Source: Sceloporus undulatus (taxonomy: Eukaryota; Chordata; Lepidosauria; Squamata; Phrynosomatidae). From it: DNA of 64,000 nt. Where the stretch lies: the NCBI RefSeq assembly GCF_019175285.1, contig NC_056527.1, forward strand, positions 108,703,129 through 108,767,128. The letters run 5' to 3'. This document shows, in pieces, positions 35,345-47,600 of the stretch. Each line of letters opens with the position of its first letter. Positions within the stretch are counted from its first letter, which is position 1. The notes under the pieces were generated by a model. It did no database searches, was not told the DNA's origin, and was given only the letters and a program-made list of their open reading frames with translations. Both the position numbers and the translations under genes were made by a program.

Positions 35345-35578
35345 GATGAGAGTACAATGGGCTCTTATGTATCCATTGGGGTTTGGTTCATGGACCAAAA
35401 TCCATGGATGCTCAAATCCCATTAAAAACAATGACATAGTTAAACGGTGCCTGTTATATAAAATGGCAAAATCAAGGTTTGCTTTTTGGAATTTATGTAT
35501 TTTAAAAATATTTTCAAACCGTGGATGTTTGCATCCGTGGATTAAAAAATCCATGGATATGGAGGGCTAACTGTATGT
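35345..35578. mobile_element. Tigger-like MITE
   Basis: ACAATGGGCTCTTATGTATC ... GGAGGGCTAACTGTA. Confidence 0.75.
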
Positions 35579-36449
35579 ATACTGGATCTGCCACACCATA
35601 TATCATTCTCTTCATTTCTGGAATTCAGGATAGATGTACTATGTTTAATTTGTACTGGTTTTTAGATGGGGGTGGGGGTGGAACGCAATAGCCCAGAGAA
35701 AAGCATTGAATTAGGTCATTCCATGCTGCAACATTTTGTTGTAGATCCCGTTTGTGGAGTCTTTGATACTAGTGATTTCTCCTTTTGCAGTATGCCTTGG
35801 GTTGCTATTGAAGTACCATGCATAGAACTGTAACTCTCTTTATTTTTTTTAATACTTGACATCAAGTCATTTCTGTTTCACCCTAAGAAGCAGAATATTC
35901 TAGGAGCTGCCCAAATGTTGAGTTACCATAAGATTTTACAACCAGAGGAGAACTTGGGGAATACAAATGCTGAGGCATCTGTTCATTTGCTTAGTATTTT
36001 CTGTAAATGAATGTTCCTTTGTGAATGCTGAAAAGGAGATGAAATATTAGATCACAATAGAAGGCCTGTTAGTTTCCCCTGCGACGAGTGACAGGTAAAA
36101 TGAACCTCCCTTAATAGAGCACAATCTGTTGCCAAACCAACCAGAGCTGGTCTATGAAAGATAAAGCCCTATTTCTTCCAGAGGAGAGACTGATAATGTG
36201 AAATGCCTTCCTGAACATCAAACACATGAAAAACCAAAAGAGAATGTCACAACGCTGTGTTCCTATGACCAGGTGCAAGTCCTCCTCTTAAGCAAGGTAA
36301 ATCGCGAAGCGGAGCAAGATAAACTAACAAAATTTTGTAAGTAGGTTCTGTGAATACCATGGACTACCACAATGATAAGACTGAGAGCAAAGCGAGTGCA
36401 TGAATTCTGAATTCAGCTGATTAAATGGAGGCTATTGTACTTTAGATTT

Positions 36450-36655
36450 ATCAGACAGGACTTGTTGGAAAAGACGATCATGTTGTGGAAAGTGGAAGGT
36501 AGTAGACAAAGGGTAAGACCACATTGCAGGAAGCCACAGCCCTGGGTCTGCAAGACTTAAGTAGGACTGGTTGATGAGTAGAGTTCTTGGAGTTCTTTTG
36601 TCCATAGGGTCGCCATAAGTCGAAGTTGACTTGATAGCAAACAACAACACCACAC
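36450..36655 (+). mobile_element. Bov-B (RTE) LINE 3' fragment
   Basis: Broken end of the second ORF, then CATAGGGTCGCCATAAGTCG and AAGTTGACTTGA closing in CAACAACA. It lies just upstream of the ZG16-like gene. Confidence 0.7.
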
Positions 36656-36785
36656 TGCCTATTTAGAAGTAAGTCCCATTGGGTTCAGCTTCCCAGGTAA
36701 ATATATAAGGGATTCCAGATTAAATAACAAATTAAAAGTTCATTTGTTTTGCAACTTTCAGGGCTATCGTATTTCATCCTCTGAG

Positions 36786-39700
36786 ATGGTGGCATTAATT
36801 CTGCTGTTCTTCCTGTGTGCTGGAGTGTCGGGAAGCCCAGGTAAGATCAAGAAAGAAGGCATCTGTCATATTTGTCTCACGGAGTTTATCCCATGCAGAA
36901 ACGAGATTTAAATTGGGAAAATCCCACAGAAATGGGATCTTTTTCAGACGATGTCAGAGGCACTGAGCATTAATCTGACATTAACTTGCACAGAAAGTAG
37001 ACAAAATCAGCTGCTTTTTACTTTTGGAATTTTCCAAAGTGATATGAAACCAAGCCAAAGTGGTATCAAACTGCTATATCTCTGTAGTGTGGAAACACCA
37101 CAAAACAATAATCTGGAAGCAACACTGTTATTATCACCTGCTGGTAAATCAGGATACCTAAATACCAGATCCTTTCAGATTTTTGGAAGCTAAGCAGAGT
37201 CAGCTCTGGTTAGTACTTGAATGGGAGACCACCAACAAATGCCAGGTGTGGTAGGCTGTATTTAAGAGGAAGGAACAGGCAAAACCATCTCTGAATATTC
37301 CTTGCTTAAAAAGACACTATGAAATTAATGGAGACGCCATAAGTCAACAGGTGACTTGAAAGCGTATGTACACAAAGTGGTAGATCAGACTGTCTTTAAT
37401 AAAACAGCTTCAGAAGCAGGTTAAAACACGGAAACTTGAATTACATTAAAAGACAGCAGACAACTGTGGTTTCACTATATTGCATGTCCTGGATTAAATA
37501 ATTGAAATTCTAATATCTCAGATGATAATTATCCCTTAACTTCTAAGGTTCTTCATCTTTCGTTAGCTGCCAAGATTGTACTTCCTCCAGAAATCCTGTA
37601 ATCCTAACAATTAAAGTATAACAGATCAAAGTAATGGAGATTGCCAAAATAGAACAATTAACAGACAAAATTCACGGAAAAGCCAGATCTAGCTCCCAGG
37701 CTGAATTTTGGGGGGCCGACGGAGGAACTGAACTCTAATAATACAACCTCCATTTATTGTGTACTGGAATGCTTGGTGCAATTATCTAGATTTCAAAAGA
37801 TTATCATCATTTCTCTACTGCCTTTTGGCATTGAAACTAACGCATTTATACTTTGTATTCCTACCTTTTTAAATAAAATTAAAATATATAAACTCAATCA
37901 ACTTCATTTAAAAAAAGTGAATATGATTTTAAATACTTTTCTTTTTCTCTTTGGAACTGGCTTAGGAACTAGTTTAGGTTTAGGAAACAGTGTTCGTCCT
38001 CCACTCCAGCATCTCACCACGATATTTTTGTATCACGAGCAATACTACTTTGGAATAAATCATGACCATTACATGATGATGCTCATGGTTTATTTGATTT
38101 ATATCCCACCCTTCTTCAAAGTCAGATGTTAGCTCAGAATAGTTAAAAGTTTACGTTTTTTAAAAATATGCAGTGGAATTCTGGGACATGTAGTTTGTTG
38201 TGGCACCAGAGCTCTGGTGCTGAAACAAACTACACTTCCCAGAATTCCATAGCATGGAGCCATGGCAGTTAAAATAATGTCAGACCAGAGGGGAAGAAGT
38301 CCTCAGTGGTTATTCCAAGGGAGTAAGGGAAGGGCAAAGAATAGACCTCCTGTTTAACTAATAAATCTGTCGTTCATCTCTTTTATGGATCCAGCCCAGA
38401 CAAGGCTTTCTTCTTTTTCTGGAGAATATGGTGGCGATGGAGGGGACTATTTTGACCAGTCAAGTAACCAGCTGGATGGCCCTATGACTGCCCTCAAAAT
38501 AAGAGCAAATGACAGGTACCTACTAAGGTATGTATATCTTTTGGGACCAGGGTTACTAGGTCAGGATTATTCCAGGTTCTCAGATTTCATTGCCAAAACC
38601 TGAGACTGATGGTACATTAAGAAGGGGCACATTAGCCAGGGTGACACTTTAAGGGGCAGCCTCTAGTGAGGCCATTAAGTACAATACATTAAGAATCAGC
38701 CACGATTGTGGAGTATATCATTCAAGGAACAAAAAAATTAAACTCTTTACAAATGCGGAACAGACATACGCTTTTCGAGGCAGTGCTCTAACCCTGAGAT
38801 TTATCCCTTTCACCTTGAGGACTGTGGAATTATATCTGGAGCCTGAGATCTGGAACCCCTGACTAGTATTCTACATCATTGCCTTAGCTAAACGTACCAA
38901 AACTGTCCCATAATCACTATTGCTGCTTACCATAAGTCACAACTGTAAGATGATTGCCATGATAATAATTCCACTCCCAATCTACTTTATGCATGTGGAG
39001 AAAGAGGACCATTTTGCTGGCTACTGAGCATGGGTGAATGGTCTTTCCATCTGGTTTGGGGACAGGATGGTCCAGGAGGAGAAGTTACTTAACTAGAGTA
39101 ACGGATTGTTGTTGTTGTGTGCCTTCAAGTCATTTCTGGCTTATAGCGACCCTAAGTCAAACTTATCATGTTTTTTTTTTTGTTTTGTTTTTTGCAAGAT
39201 TGGGTCAGAGGAGATTTGCCATTGCCTTTCCCTGAGGCTGAGAGCGTGTGACTTGACCAAGGTCACTGAGTAGGTTCCTTGACCAAACCAGAAATCAAAC
39301 ATTGGTCTCCAGAGTCGTAATCCAACACTCAAACCACTATGCCACATTGGCTCTCTAACTGATACAGAATTCCTGTTTGGAACAGAGTGATCATCAATGT
39401 TTGCTACAGGAGAAAGAGAATAGAGAAAATGTGAATTACCCGGCCATAGTAATGGTGGTTCACAGAACAGAATTAATGCAGTTAAGCACAGTTTCCAAGA
39501 TGAGCGAAGTGATAGGCCCAGTACATACCTCCGAGAAAGGACTGACTGGATGTGGCCTGTTTTCCTGTGGAGGGATACCGCAGCAGTCAAACTGCGCAGT
39601 GTCCCTCCACCCCAAAAAGAACCCAGAAAAAACAGGTTCTTTTGGGGTCGCTGCGTGAATGTTACAAGTGCGCACTCGTGACATAAGCAATGCAAGCAAT

Positions 39701-41295
39701 GTCTATACGCTGTGTGTTGCTTACATCAAGATGGCAGCTCCAGTGTGGACGGGAGGCCAACATTAGGCCACCGCCCACACATCCTAGGGTTCTGGAGCAT
39801 GCGAATGCTGCGCACTGCGGAACCCTAGTATTGGCGGCAGCACAGTGCTTTTGGCCCATCTGTCTCTGGTCATAGTCACCTTATATTCTGCACTGCTCCA
39901 GTGCATCTGGAGTACTGCATTCAGCTCTGGGTGCCTCATTTTAAGAAGGATATCGAGAAGCTGGAACAGGTTCATAACAGGACAACAAGAACGAAAAGAG
40001 AACAAAACGTAGGAGAAAAAGTTGGAGCTGGACATGTTCAGCTTGGTGATTGTTACAGAGAGGAAGAGGCAGGCTTGTTTTCTGCTGCCTTGGAGGCTAC
40101 AACCAAGTTGAATGGTTTTAAGTTACAGGAGGATAGAATTCAACTGAACATTAGAAGAAACTTCTTGACAGATAGAGCAGTTCAGCAATTGAAGCAATTG
40201 CCTAGAGAGGTGGTCTCTCCTTCTCTGAACATCTTTAAAATGTGGCTGGTTTGTTACTTGCTGGGGATGCTCTAACTGGTGATCCTGCACTGACTCAATA
40301 GCCAGTGAGGTCTTTTCCAACTCTAGGATTCTACGGTTTTTTATTAAAATGATCTCCCCTCACCCCTGGTTGTGTGTGTTTGTGTGTAGAGGGAGGAAGG
40401 TTGGTTCAAGTGAAGACATTCCCAAATCAGTGACATACACATGGCATCTCTGAGGACTGCATGGCACCTTGAGGTCTTTTTCTAGATGGTATACACACAA
40501 AGACTGACAGACAGGGTTGTATCCCACCCTGTACCTTTACCAGAATGCTCTCCTCTGATGGGACAAGCATTAACTTTCATTTCATTTAAAGTATTTACAC
40601 CCTGCTCTTCAGACACAAAGGCTCTCAGGGCAGCATATAGGTTGCCAATTTGATAGTTTCCTAAGAAGAGAATGACCATGGGGAAGGGAATCAAGTCCTG
40701 CAGATACTGCTGGTTCTTCACTCCCTTTGAGGCCAGCGTGGTAGCAGTTAAGATGCAGAGAAGGCCTTTCATCTTCCTCTGGGGCTAGACATGGTGAAGC
40801 TGTGCTTGCCTCTCCTTCTCCTCTGAGGCCAGTATGGTCTTTTGTATTCTACCTAAAACTTCTTAAAGCTACTGGGCTTTTGATAGTCAAAAGCCGCGCT
40901 AACCAACACCATCTTTCTCTGTTCATTGTAGCATTCAAGTTCGCTATGGTGACTCATGGTCCATCACTGAAGGGAGTACTATGGGGAGTCCAACTGGCAT
41001 GGAACTGTATCACGGAGAGGGATTTGTCCAAGTCCTGGGCCGTTTTGGAAGCTACGTGGAGTACCTCGCTTTCCGGACCAATCTTGGCCGCGTCTTTGCC
41101 TTTGGGTCTAGCTCTGGTTCAGGGATAAGCTTCGAAGCCGAGCCTATGTTCCCAAACACAGTTCTGCGTTTCATCAGTGGGCGGTCGGGGTCTTCAGTCA
41201 ACGCTCTTGGGTTCCACTGGGATGAAGACCAATGGATAGAAACAGGGAACCAATCCTCCCTCTCCACACAGCCATCCACAATAATCTCCACATAG
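36786..41295 (+). CDS. Secreted jacalin-type lectin, ZG16/ZG16B-like, three coding exons
   Basis: Exons 36786-36840, 38395-38527 and 40932-41295 join in phase to give 183 residues. An acceptor just before 36762 implies a noncoding 5' exon upstream. Residues 1-17 are a signal peptide (MVALILLFFLCAGVSGS). The rest is one jacalin-like beta-prism domain: the glycine-rich GEYGGDGGDYFD near the N-terminus, NQLDGPMTALKIR, IQVRYG, then FPNTVLRFISGRSG and GFHWD at the end. These are the signature blocks of vertebrate ZG16, including the terminal HWD loop involved in sugar binding in the human protein. It lacks the Cys-rich end of human ZG16 and ends in a Ser/Thr-rich tail. ZG16-type proteins are secretory-granule and mucus lectins. 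Linkage to TNFRSF12A/THOC6 favours the ZG16B side of the family, since human ZG16B lies in the same region, but which paralogue it is cannot be settled here. Confidence 0.9.
37148..37375 (+). mobile_element. 5S-rRNA-derived SINE, full length with tail
   Basis: ACCAGATCCTTTCAGATTTT, GGAAGCTAAGCAGAGTCAG, TGGTTAGTACTTGAATGGGA, GGTAGGCTGTATTTAAG, then TCTCTGAATATTCCTTGC and the Bov-B-type tail CGCCATAAGTCAACAGGTGA. It lies in intron 1 of the ZG16-like gene. Confidence 0.9.
38165..38290. mobile_element. Palindromic MITE, short
   Basis: GGAATTCTGGGACATGTAGT and CTACACTTCCCAGAATTCCA arms. Confidence 0.75.
39105..39357 (-). mobile_element. Sauria-like SINE
   Basis: TTGTTGTTGTTGTGTGCCTT to CCACTATGCCACATTGGCTC, in intron 2 of the ZG16-like gene. 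Confidence 0.9.
39553..39850. mobile_element. GC-rich DNA-transposon relative
   Basis: Starts GGCCTGTTTTCCTGTGG and holds GCGCACTCGTGACATAAG and ATGGCAGCTCCAGTGTGGAC, words shared in order with the element at 56955-57504. Ends near CTTTTGGCCC. Confidence 0.5.
39885..40335 (+). mobile_element. CR1 LINE 3' fragment
   Basis: Translates to HLEYCIQLWVPHFKKDIEKL, EEAGLFSAALEATTKLNGFK, IQLNIRRNFLTDRAVQQLKQ, then the CR1 end CTTTTCCAACTCTAGGATTC. Broken. Confidence 0.9.
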
Positions 41296-41307
41296 ATTAC
41301 AGAAAGC

Positions 41308-41313
41308 AATAAA
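41308..41313 (+). terminator. Poly(A) signal of the ZG16-like gene
   Basis: AATAAA 12 bases after the stop codon, giving a very short 3'UTR. Confidence 0.7.
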
Positions 41314-41339
41314 CGTACCCAGCTTTTACTTCTAGTTGC

Positions 41340-42075
41340 GTCTCAATGTCTTTTTTAGGACTGGATGGGGCTATGGGAAAGGAAAAAAACTGGCAATGAA
41401 TGGAATAGGAAGGGAAGTAATCAGGGCTGTTTGTTCACATATGCTTAATTATTTCATACATTAACTTATTTTTAATCTTTCGGTAAAACTTCATTTCAGT
41501 CTCATTTTTATTTTGTGGATATTTAGATCATTGCACACATTCTGGGCTATATGTTGAAAAGAAATACTGTAGTGCTATCTAGTGGTTGGAAGTGCTCCCT
41601 ACAATTACCGTTGCAGCGTCAGCAGTTTTGTACTGTAGCTGGAATCCTCTGTCACGTTGTACATAACTTTACATATACTTATCTATGTAGCAGAGGTGTT
41701 AAGAAGCCCTGTTATTGAATTGTGAAGATGCATAACGGGACACCGACACAAGAGTATCCCCATGCGTGTCAGCACTCCCTAACTAGTGTTGTGATGTACA
41801 ATGGGGGAATGGGGATTTGGCTAGCACATAAAGCATGTCTTCAGTGTCCCATAGACCCACCCGGATGTAAACTAGACCATTGCACATTGAGCATGAAGGT
41901 GTGAAAAGGGTTCTGTAACCATATTCATCTGAATGCCATTACAAAATTTCAGGGGCATCACTACATCAGATGACACCCTAAGCAGGGTGACAACACTTCT
42001 CCTCAGACATCTGCTTTTGGGCAGGAACAGCCTGTGGCATTTACCTGCATCCTTTTAAAATGCTGAAAAGATGGT
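41340..42075. other. Intergenic, nothing recognised
   Basis: Unassigned DNA between the ZG16-like poly(A) site and the next SINE. Confidence 0.5.
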
Positions 42076-42077
42076 GT

Positions 42078-42297
42078 GAGTGTTGTTGTTATTGTGTGCC
42101 TTCAAGTCGCTTCCGATTTATGGCAACTCTAAGGCGAACTGATTATAGGGGTTTCCTGGCAAGATTTGTTCAGAGGAGGTTTGCCATTGTCTTCTCCTGA
42201 GGCTGAGAGCCTGTGACTTGCCTACTAGGTTTCATGGTCAAGCCAGGGATCAAACCCTGGTCTCCAGAGGGATAATCCAACATTGAAACCACTAAAA
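42078..42297 (-). mobile_element. Sauria-like SINE
   Basis: GTGTTGTTGTTATTGTGTGC to ATCCAACATTGAAACCACT. Confidence 0.85.
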
Positions 42298-42299
42298 TG

Positions 42300-43435
42300 T
42301 AATGAACAAATCCCTCCAGAATGCATTAGGAGACAGAGGTGGAATAGAACAGTTTATGGTGGCAAGAAAGCATCATGCTGCCTGTTCATTCTCTCCTTGA
42401 ACCATGCCCCTTTGGGCTACTGTTTTAACAATTTTTTTAAAGACAACAGATGAAGGATGCTTTTTCCTGCCAAGTGGGTCACCCTGCCTAGTATCCTCTG
42501 CATTGCACTGGTGTTCAATGACAGACAAACAGGTGTTCCTCATCCAAGTGGCCAACATGGAAAGCTAAAGATAGAAAATGAGAAAATCCCTGGGGAGATA
42601 TGATATGTCTCACAGAGACAGCAGCAGTGCTGGGTTAGGGAGGAGGAAACAGACAAAGCACGTTTTTGTAACCATTGCTCTTCTATATGTTAATAACATG
42701 TTATGTAAGTAACTAAGTTAAGTTAGCAAGCAAACTGATTTGTGTTTAGCCATTACAAAAAAGGAACCAGCTAAAACACAAACATCAGATTATTATTCTT
42801 AATAATAATGATGATGTATCTGAGTTTTGTGTTTTACTGCATTTCTTTTTTGGTAATGGCTTATGCTACGTCAATCAATTTGCTTGCTTATTAAGAAATA
42901 ATACTTATTTCTTATCTGCCTCTCCCCATGGATCAACAACAATGAACAGACAAACTACATCAGTTAAAACGCATCAGTTAAAATACACATCAATTTAAAA
43001 AGACATGCATACAATTTAAAAGGATATACACATATTCAAACCATCTACGGGGGGGGGAGCTCAGTGGGAGGAGAAAGGGGTGGCCCCAGCATTTTCTTTT
43101 ACAATTGAAATGTCAAATTTCAAATGTTTAATTCTCTTTTTTTAATTTGAAATTTGACATTTTTTTTTAAACAACATCCCATTTTAACCAAATCTTCGCA
43201 GTGACCATGTAAATCCATGTAGGTTGTTTGTATGCTACTGTAATGTGAAGGTATGGCTTTAATTTTGCCAGGTAGTTGTTTACGTCAAAACTATTAGTGT
43301 TCAGTGGCAGAGGGGAACTGCGATTGACGAGTAGCAGTAGTACAAAAAAGCACCACTAAAGATTCTGTATGGTATGAAATGAGAGGAGGAGGTCAATGTG
43401 GGGGGGGGGGATTGACACCATGAGTTACCGCACCG
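42300..43435. other. Intergenic, nothing recognised
   Basis: AT-rich, with an inverted TTGAAATTTGACATT / AAATGTCAAATTTCAA pair (43104-43160) that could form a hairpin. Confidence 0.5.
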
Positions 43436-43639
43436 GATGACACCAACCCTAGGGATGCCACTGAATCCTGGTGGCGCACTGGTTAAATGCCTGTCCTGCA
43501 GCCACTCACCCACAAAGGTTGCGAGTTCAATACCAGCGAAGGCTCAAGTTCAACTCTGCCTGGCATCCTTCTGAGGTCACTAAAATGAGTACCCAGGTTG
43601 TTGGGGGCAATTAGCTCACACTTTGTAAACTGCTTAGGG

Positions 43640-43775
43640 CAATGGTTCCCAAACTTTAGTCCTCCAGTGTTTTGGACTTCAGGTCCCAGAAGCCCCTGCC
43701 AGCTTGGTCAATAGTAGGGAACTCTGGGAGCAGATGTCCAAAACATCTGGAGGACAGACTGAACTTTGGCCATCA
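43640..43775. mobile_element. Palindromic MITE (GGACTTCAG family)
   Basis: TTTAGTCCTCCAGTGTTTTG against CCAAAACATCTGGAGGACAG, about 200 bases before the cGAS-like ATG. Confidence 0.8.
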
Positions 43776-43974
43776 TTGGCTTAGGGAGTGCTTAAGTGCC
43801 CTGAGAAGCGGCATAGAGATGTACCTGCTCTTGCCATTGCTAGGCAGCCATCCCAGGCAATGTGGGCTCGGGAAGGGAAAGTGAAAGTGGAGGGAAAGTG
43901 AAAGCTGAGCCAGAGCTACTTCCAAACAAAGCAAAGAGGCAGGAGGAGACTGGCTGGTTAGAGATCCCTTGAGA

Positions 43975-44650
43975 ATGAGCGCAAAGGATGCCAAGGAGGA
44001 CAGAGGGCAGCGCTTGGAGGGCTTTTGCTTGGATCGGGTGCTGCTTTCGGAGGAGGAGGCTTGGAGGAGAGGCAGGGATTTCCTCCTGGTGAAAAGGGGG
44101 CTGCAGAAGATGGCTCAGTGGGCCTACGAGGCCAGCAAGGGCTTGTTCCCTGGGGATCCCCTCCCAGTGGGCAGCTATTGCGAAGGACTGGACTGCCAAG
44201 TGCCAGGGAGTTCCAACGATCTCGACTTCCTCCTCCCAGTCAGGTATAACCCTCTGCTGTTGCTGGAGAGTGGGGCCCCTACTCAAGACTCTCTTCTGGG
44301 CTGCAAGGAGAAGCTGCCCACCTACATCTTCCGAGAGCAAGGGCTGCCCCTCTCTCGCTGGGGGACCAAGGTCCTAGTGGATCTGGAGGCATTTGGGGAG
44401 GTCTACCTGGAAATCCACTGCCACAAGCAGAAAGAGAGGATGGAGGAGGACCTGGAGCTGGACAAACTGGAGCAGTGCCAGGTGGGTCTGCCGCTTTGGA
44501 TGGATCCGCACTGCGCAGAACTGGTCCGGATTGGCACCACTTTTGACTGTCTGGTTGTATTGGGGTGGGGGTGGTTTAGACTATTTTTAACTTTGTATGA
44601 TAAATTTTGGATGACATACAGTATTTTTTAAATTTTATTTTATTGTTTTA

Positions 44651-44690
<40 letters not shown>

Positions 44691-47600
44691 TATTTTTAGC
44701 CTCTCACACGCCCTGCAGATCGAAAGATAAAATACACAATGCAAAATAATCACAAATAAAACAATACCCGACTCTCTCACAACATAATCATAAAACCATC
44801 TATTGCAACCATCAAGGTTAAGATATTTTAAAAACAATTAAAAAGTAGGCAGATGGAGAGATCAACTGTGAGCAGATACATTAAACACACAAAGAAACAA
44901 ACAAACACTCAAACACAAGCCTTATCATTAGATGAGCAAAAACATATAAATAAAAGGAGAACGCTTTGTATGTTGGTATAGTGCTTTATATGGGTACGTT
45001 TCCCACTATCAGATGATTTCTAAATGTAATTTTCGGTATCTTAATAATCCAAGATTCCCATTCTTGACATTAGAATCCCTTTTTGTTATCCATATATCCC
45101 TTCTAGTACCACAATTTTCCCACTTCTCCCCTCATTTTTTTTCATATTGCCGAAATGTCTTCCCTGCAGTATACATGGACAAGCTAGTATGATGTATTCT
45201 TTTTTTAAAAAATTACTGTTTCAATTAGATTATTTTAATTGTTTTTAAAGTGTTGTTTTAACACTTTAGTCCATATATATGTTGTGAGCCGCCTTGGGTC
45301 TCAACTTGGGAGAAAGCAAGATAAAAATAAAATAAAAGGCTCGATGCTCTGGGATTCTGAGACCTTTAGCCTTCTCTTTCTGTTGCCACTACAGACTACA
45401 AGCCCCCTGCCCTGGAAAATAAAATCCACAGCATTGTGCCATAGCAGTTAAAGTGGTGTCCAACCGGACTATTTCTGCAGTGCAAATCCAGCCTTTTTAT
45501 TTCCCAAACTTTGGTCCAGGTATTTTGGACTTCAGCTCCCAGGCACCATGTCCAGTTTATCCCAGCATCAGGGATTGTCGGGACTGAAGTCAAAAACATC
45601 TGGAGGACCAAAATTTAGAAAGCACATCAGGGTGACCAGGCATTCCCCTTTCCCCAGACATGTCCTCCATTTCAGCCTGCTACTCAGAAGGAATTCCAAA
45701 ATGATCTCAGGTTTGATACTGCTTTAACAGCCCAAGCTTGACTCTGGGGCTGTAACAAACTACAATTCCCAGAGTCCTAGTCCAACACTCAAACCACTAG
45801 ACCATGCTGGCTCTAAAAAGTACCTGCCATATGTTGATGGACTGCTGCTCCCATCATCCTTCCTCTTTGGCCATACTGGAAGTTGCCATCCCTAAAATAT
45901 TTGGAGGGCCACACTTGACTTTTTGGATGGGTCCTTCCTACCCATCAATTTTTTCCCTCCAAAGCTCAGTTTATGGTCTCAGCAATCTTCTTTACTTCTC
46001 TTTTACCCCAGGAAAGTCTCAGTCACCACAACCTGGACCCTGTTCAAATCTTGAAGGACCTTCACCATTGTGTAGAAATTGCCTTGGATCCAGGTATGGT
46101 CAGGTTCATCATAGGCAGATTCAAAGAAAACCATGATGCTCACACAGCAGAGTAGCATTCCCCATGAGCCACAGATGTAGAAATCTCACTGCCCTGTCCC
46201 TTGGATACTCAAGATTTCTGCTGGTTTTGCTCAGAGTGAGAAAAGATAGGGCCCTGCTAGAGAAATTCAGGGTGTCACTCATGTTCTGAATGTGTTCATA
46301 TCTCTAGACAGTGAGCAAAAAGACAGATTCAGTAACATTCTCATTACGTTACTATTAGTGAGAAAAAGCTGCACCTGTTGAACTGACTTTCTTAACTTTG
46401 TATGCGGCTCTTAAAAATTCAGGAATCCTGGCATGGGCAGGGGGAAATGGACAGCTGTTCTATTCCACATTTCTCTCTTAACTCCTTTTCTCTTGTTTTT
46501 CTCCCAACTTCCCAGAGTATACCCATCCTCGGCAAAATGGTAAGTTCAAAGAGAATGAAATGGAGAGTTGGCCCTCTGCATTTGCGTCTCTAATTATCTG
46601 CGGTTTTGATTAATATGTTCTAAGAATCTTCTAATGCACTTTGTTAGAAATTGACCAGAGAGTTGTGCTGAAGAACGTAGAAGTTCCTAGAGAAAACACT
46701 TCTCTAGTCATTTGTAGGTCTTCCAGCATGATTCTATGATCACCTTCTGGCAGATGTTGACCATAGAATTGCACTGGAGGAGCTGGAGATTCCTACAGGT
46801 GTTCTCTTAGGTAAAAAGTTGGGGGTTTTATTATCAGTTTTCCCACATTCACAGGGGTCCTTCACCCCGAACCCCAGCGAATGTGGAGGGACCACTGTAT
46901 AATGTTATCTTCCTTTGGCCATCCAGTTATTTCTCATTCAGAGGTTCAGTTGTTGTTGTTGCGTGCCTTGAAGTAAATTCCTGACATATGGCAAACCTGT
47001 CACAGGGTTTTCTAAGCAAGATTAGTACTGAGGGAGTTTGCCATTGCCTTCCTCTGAGGCTGAGCATGTGACTTGCCCAAGGCAACCTAGTGGGTTTTGT
47101 GTCCGAGAAGGGATTCAAACCCTGGTCTCTAAAGTCAGAGTCCAGCGCTCAAACCACTACACCACACTCCTCAGAGATTCTGCACAGTTAATAATTCCAT
47201 CCTTGAACTGATGCTGTGATTTCTTTCTCCTTCCTATCCCAACCTAGATGAAGTGTTCCGGCAGAGACTCTTCCCCTCCAGAGTTCCCACAATAGACCAC
47301 AAGATGAGAGGTGAATTTATTTATTTGTGATGGTTTGGGGTTGATTTTTTTGAGTCCTTTAAACTTCCAGAGCAAGCAGCTGTTTGCTGTTAACTGATGC
47401 CTTACTGTAGTTACAAACTAATCAGATATTAAGACTTTTTAAAAGAAATAACACTGGAAAAACTAGGTGGCAAGTAAACAATGTATTCTGGGGCAAGGTG
47501 AGTTGGGTAGCAGCCAGTGAGCAGGACCTTCTCAGCAGTGGCACTATCCCTTTCCAATGCTCACCTAGGACAGATGCCTTTTAAATATTTGACTTGATTA

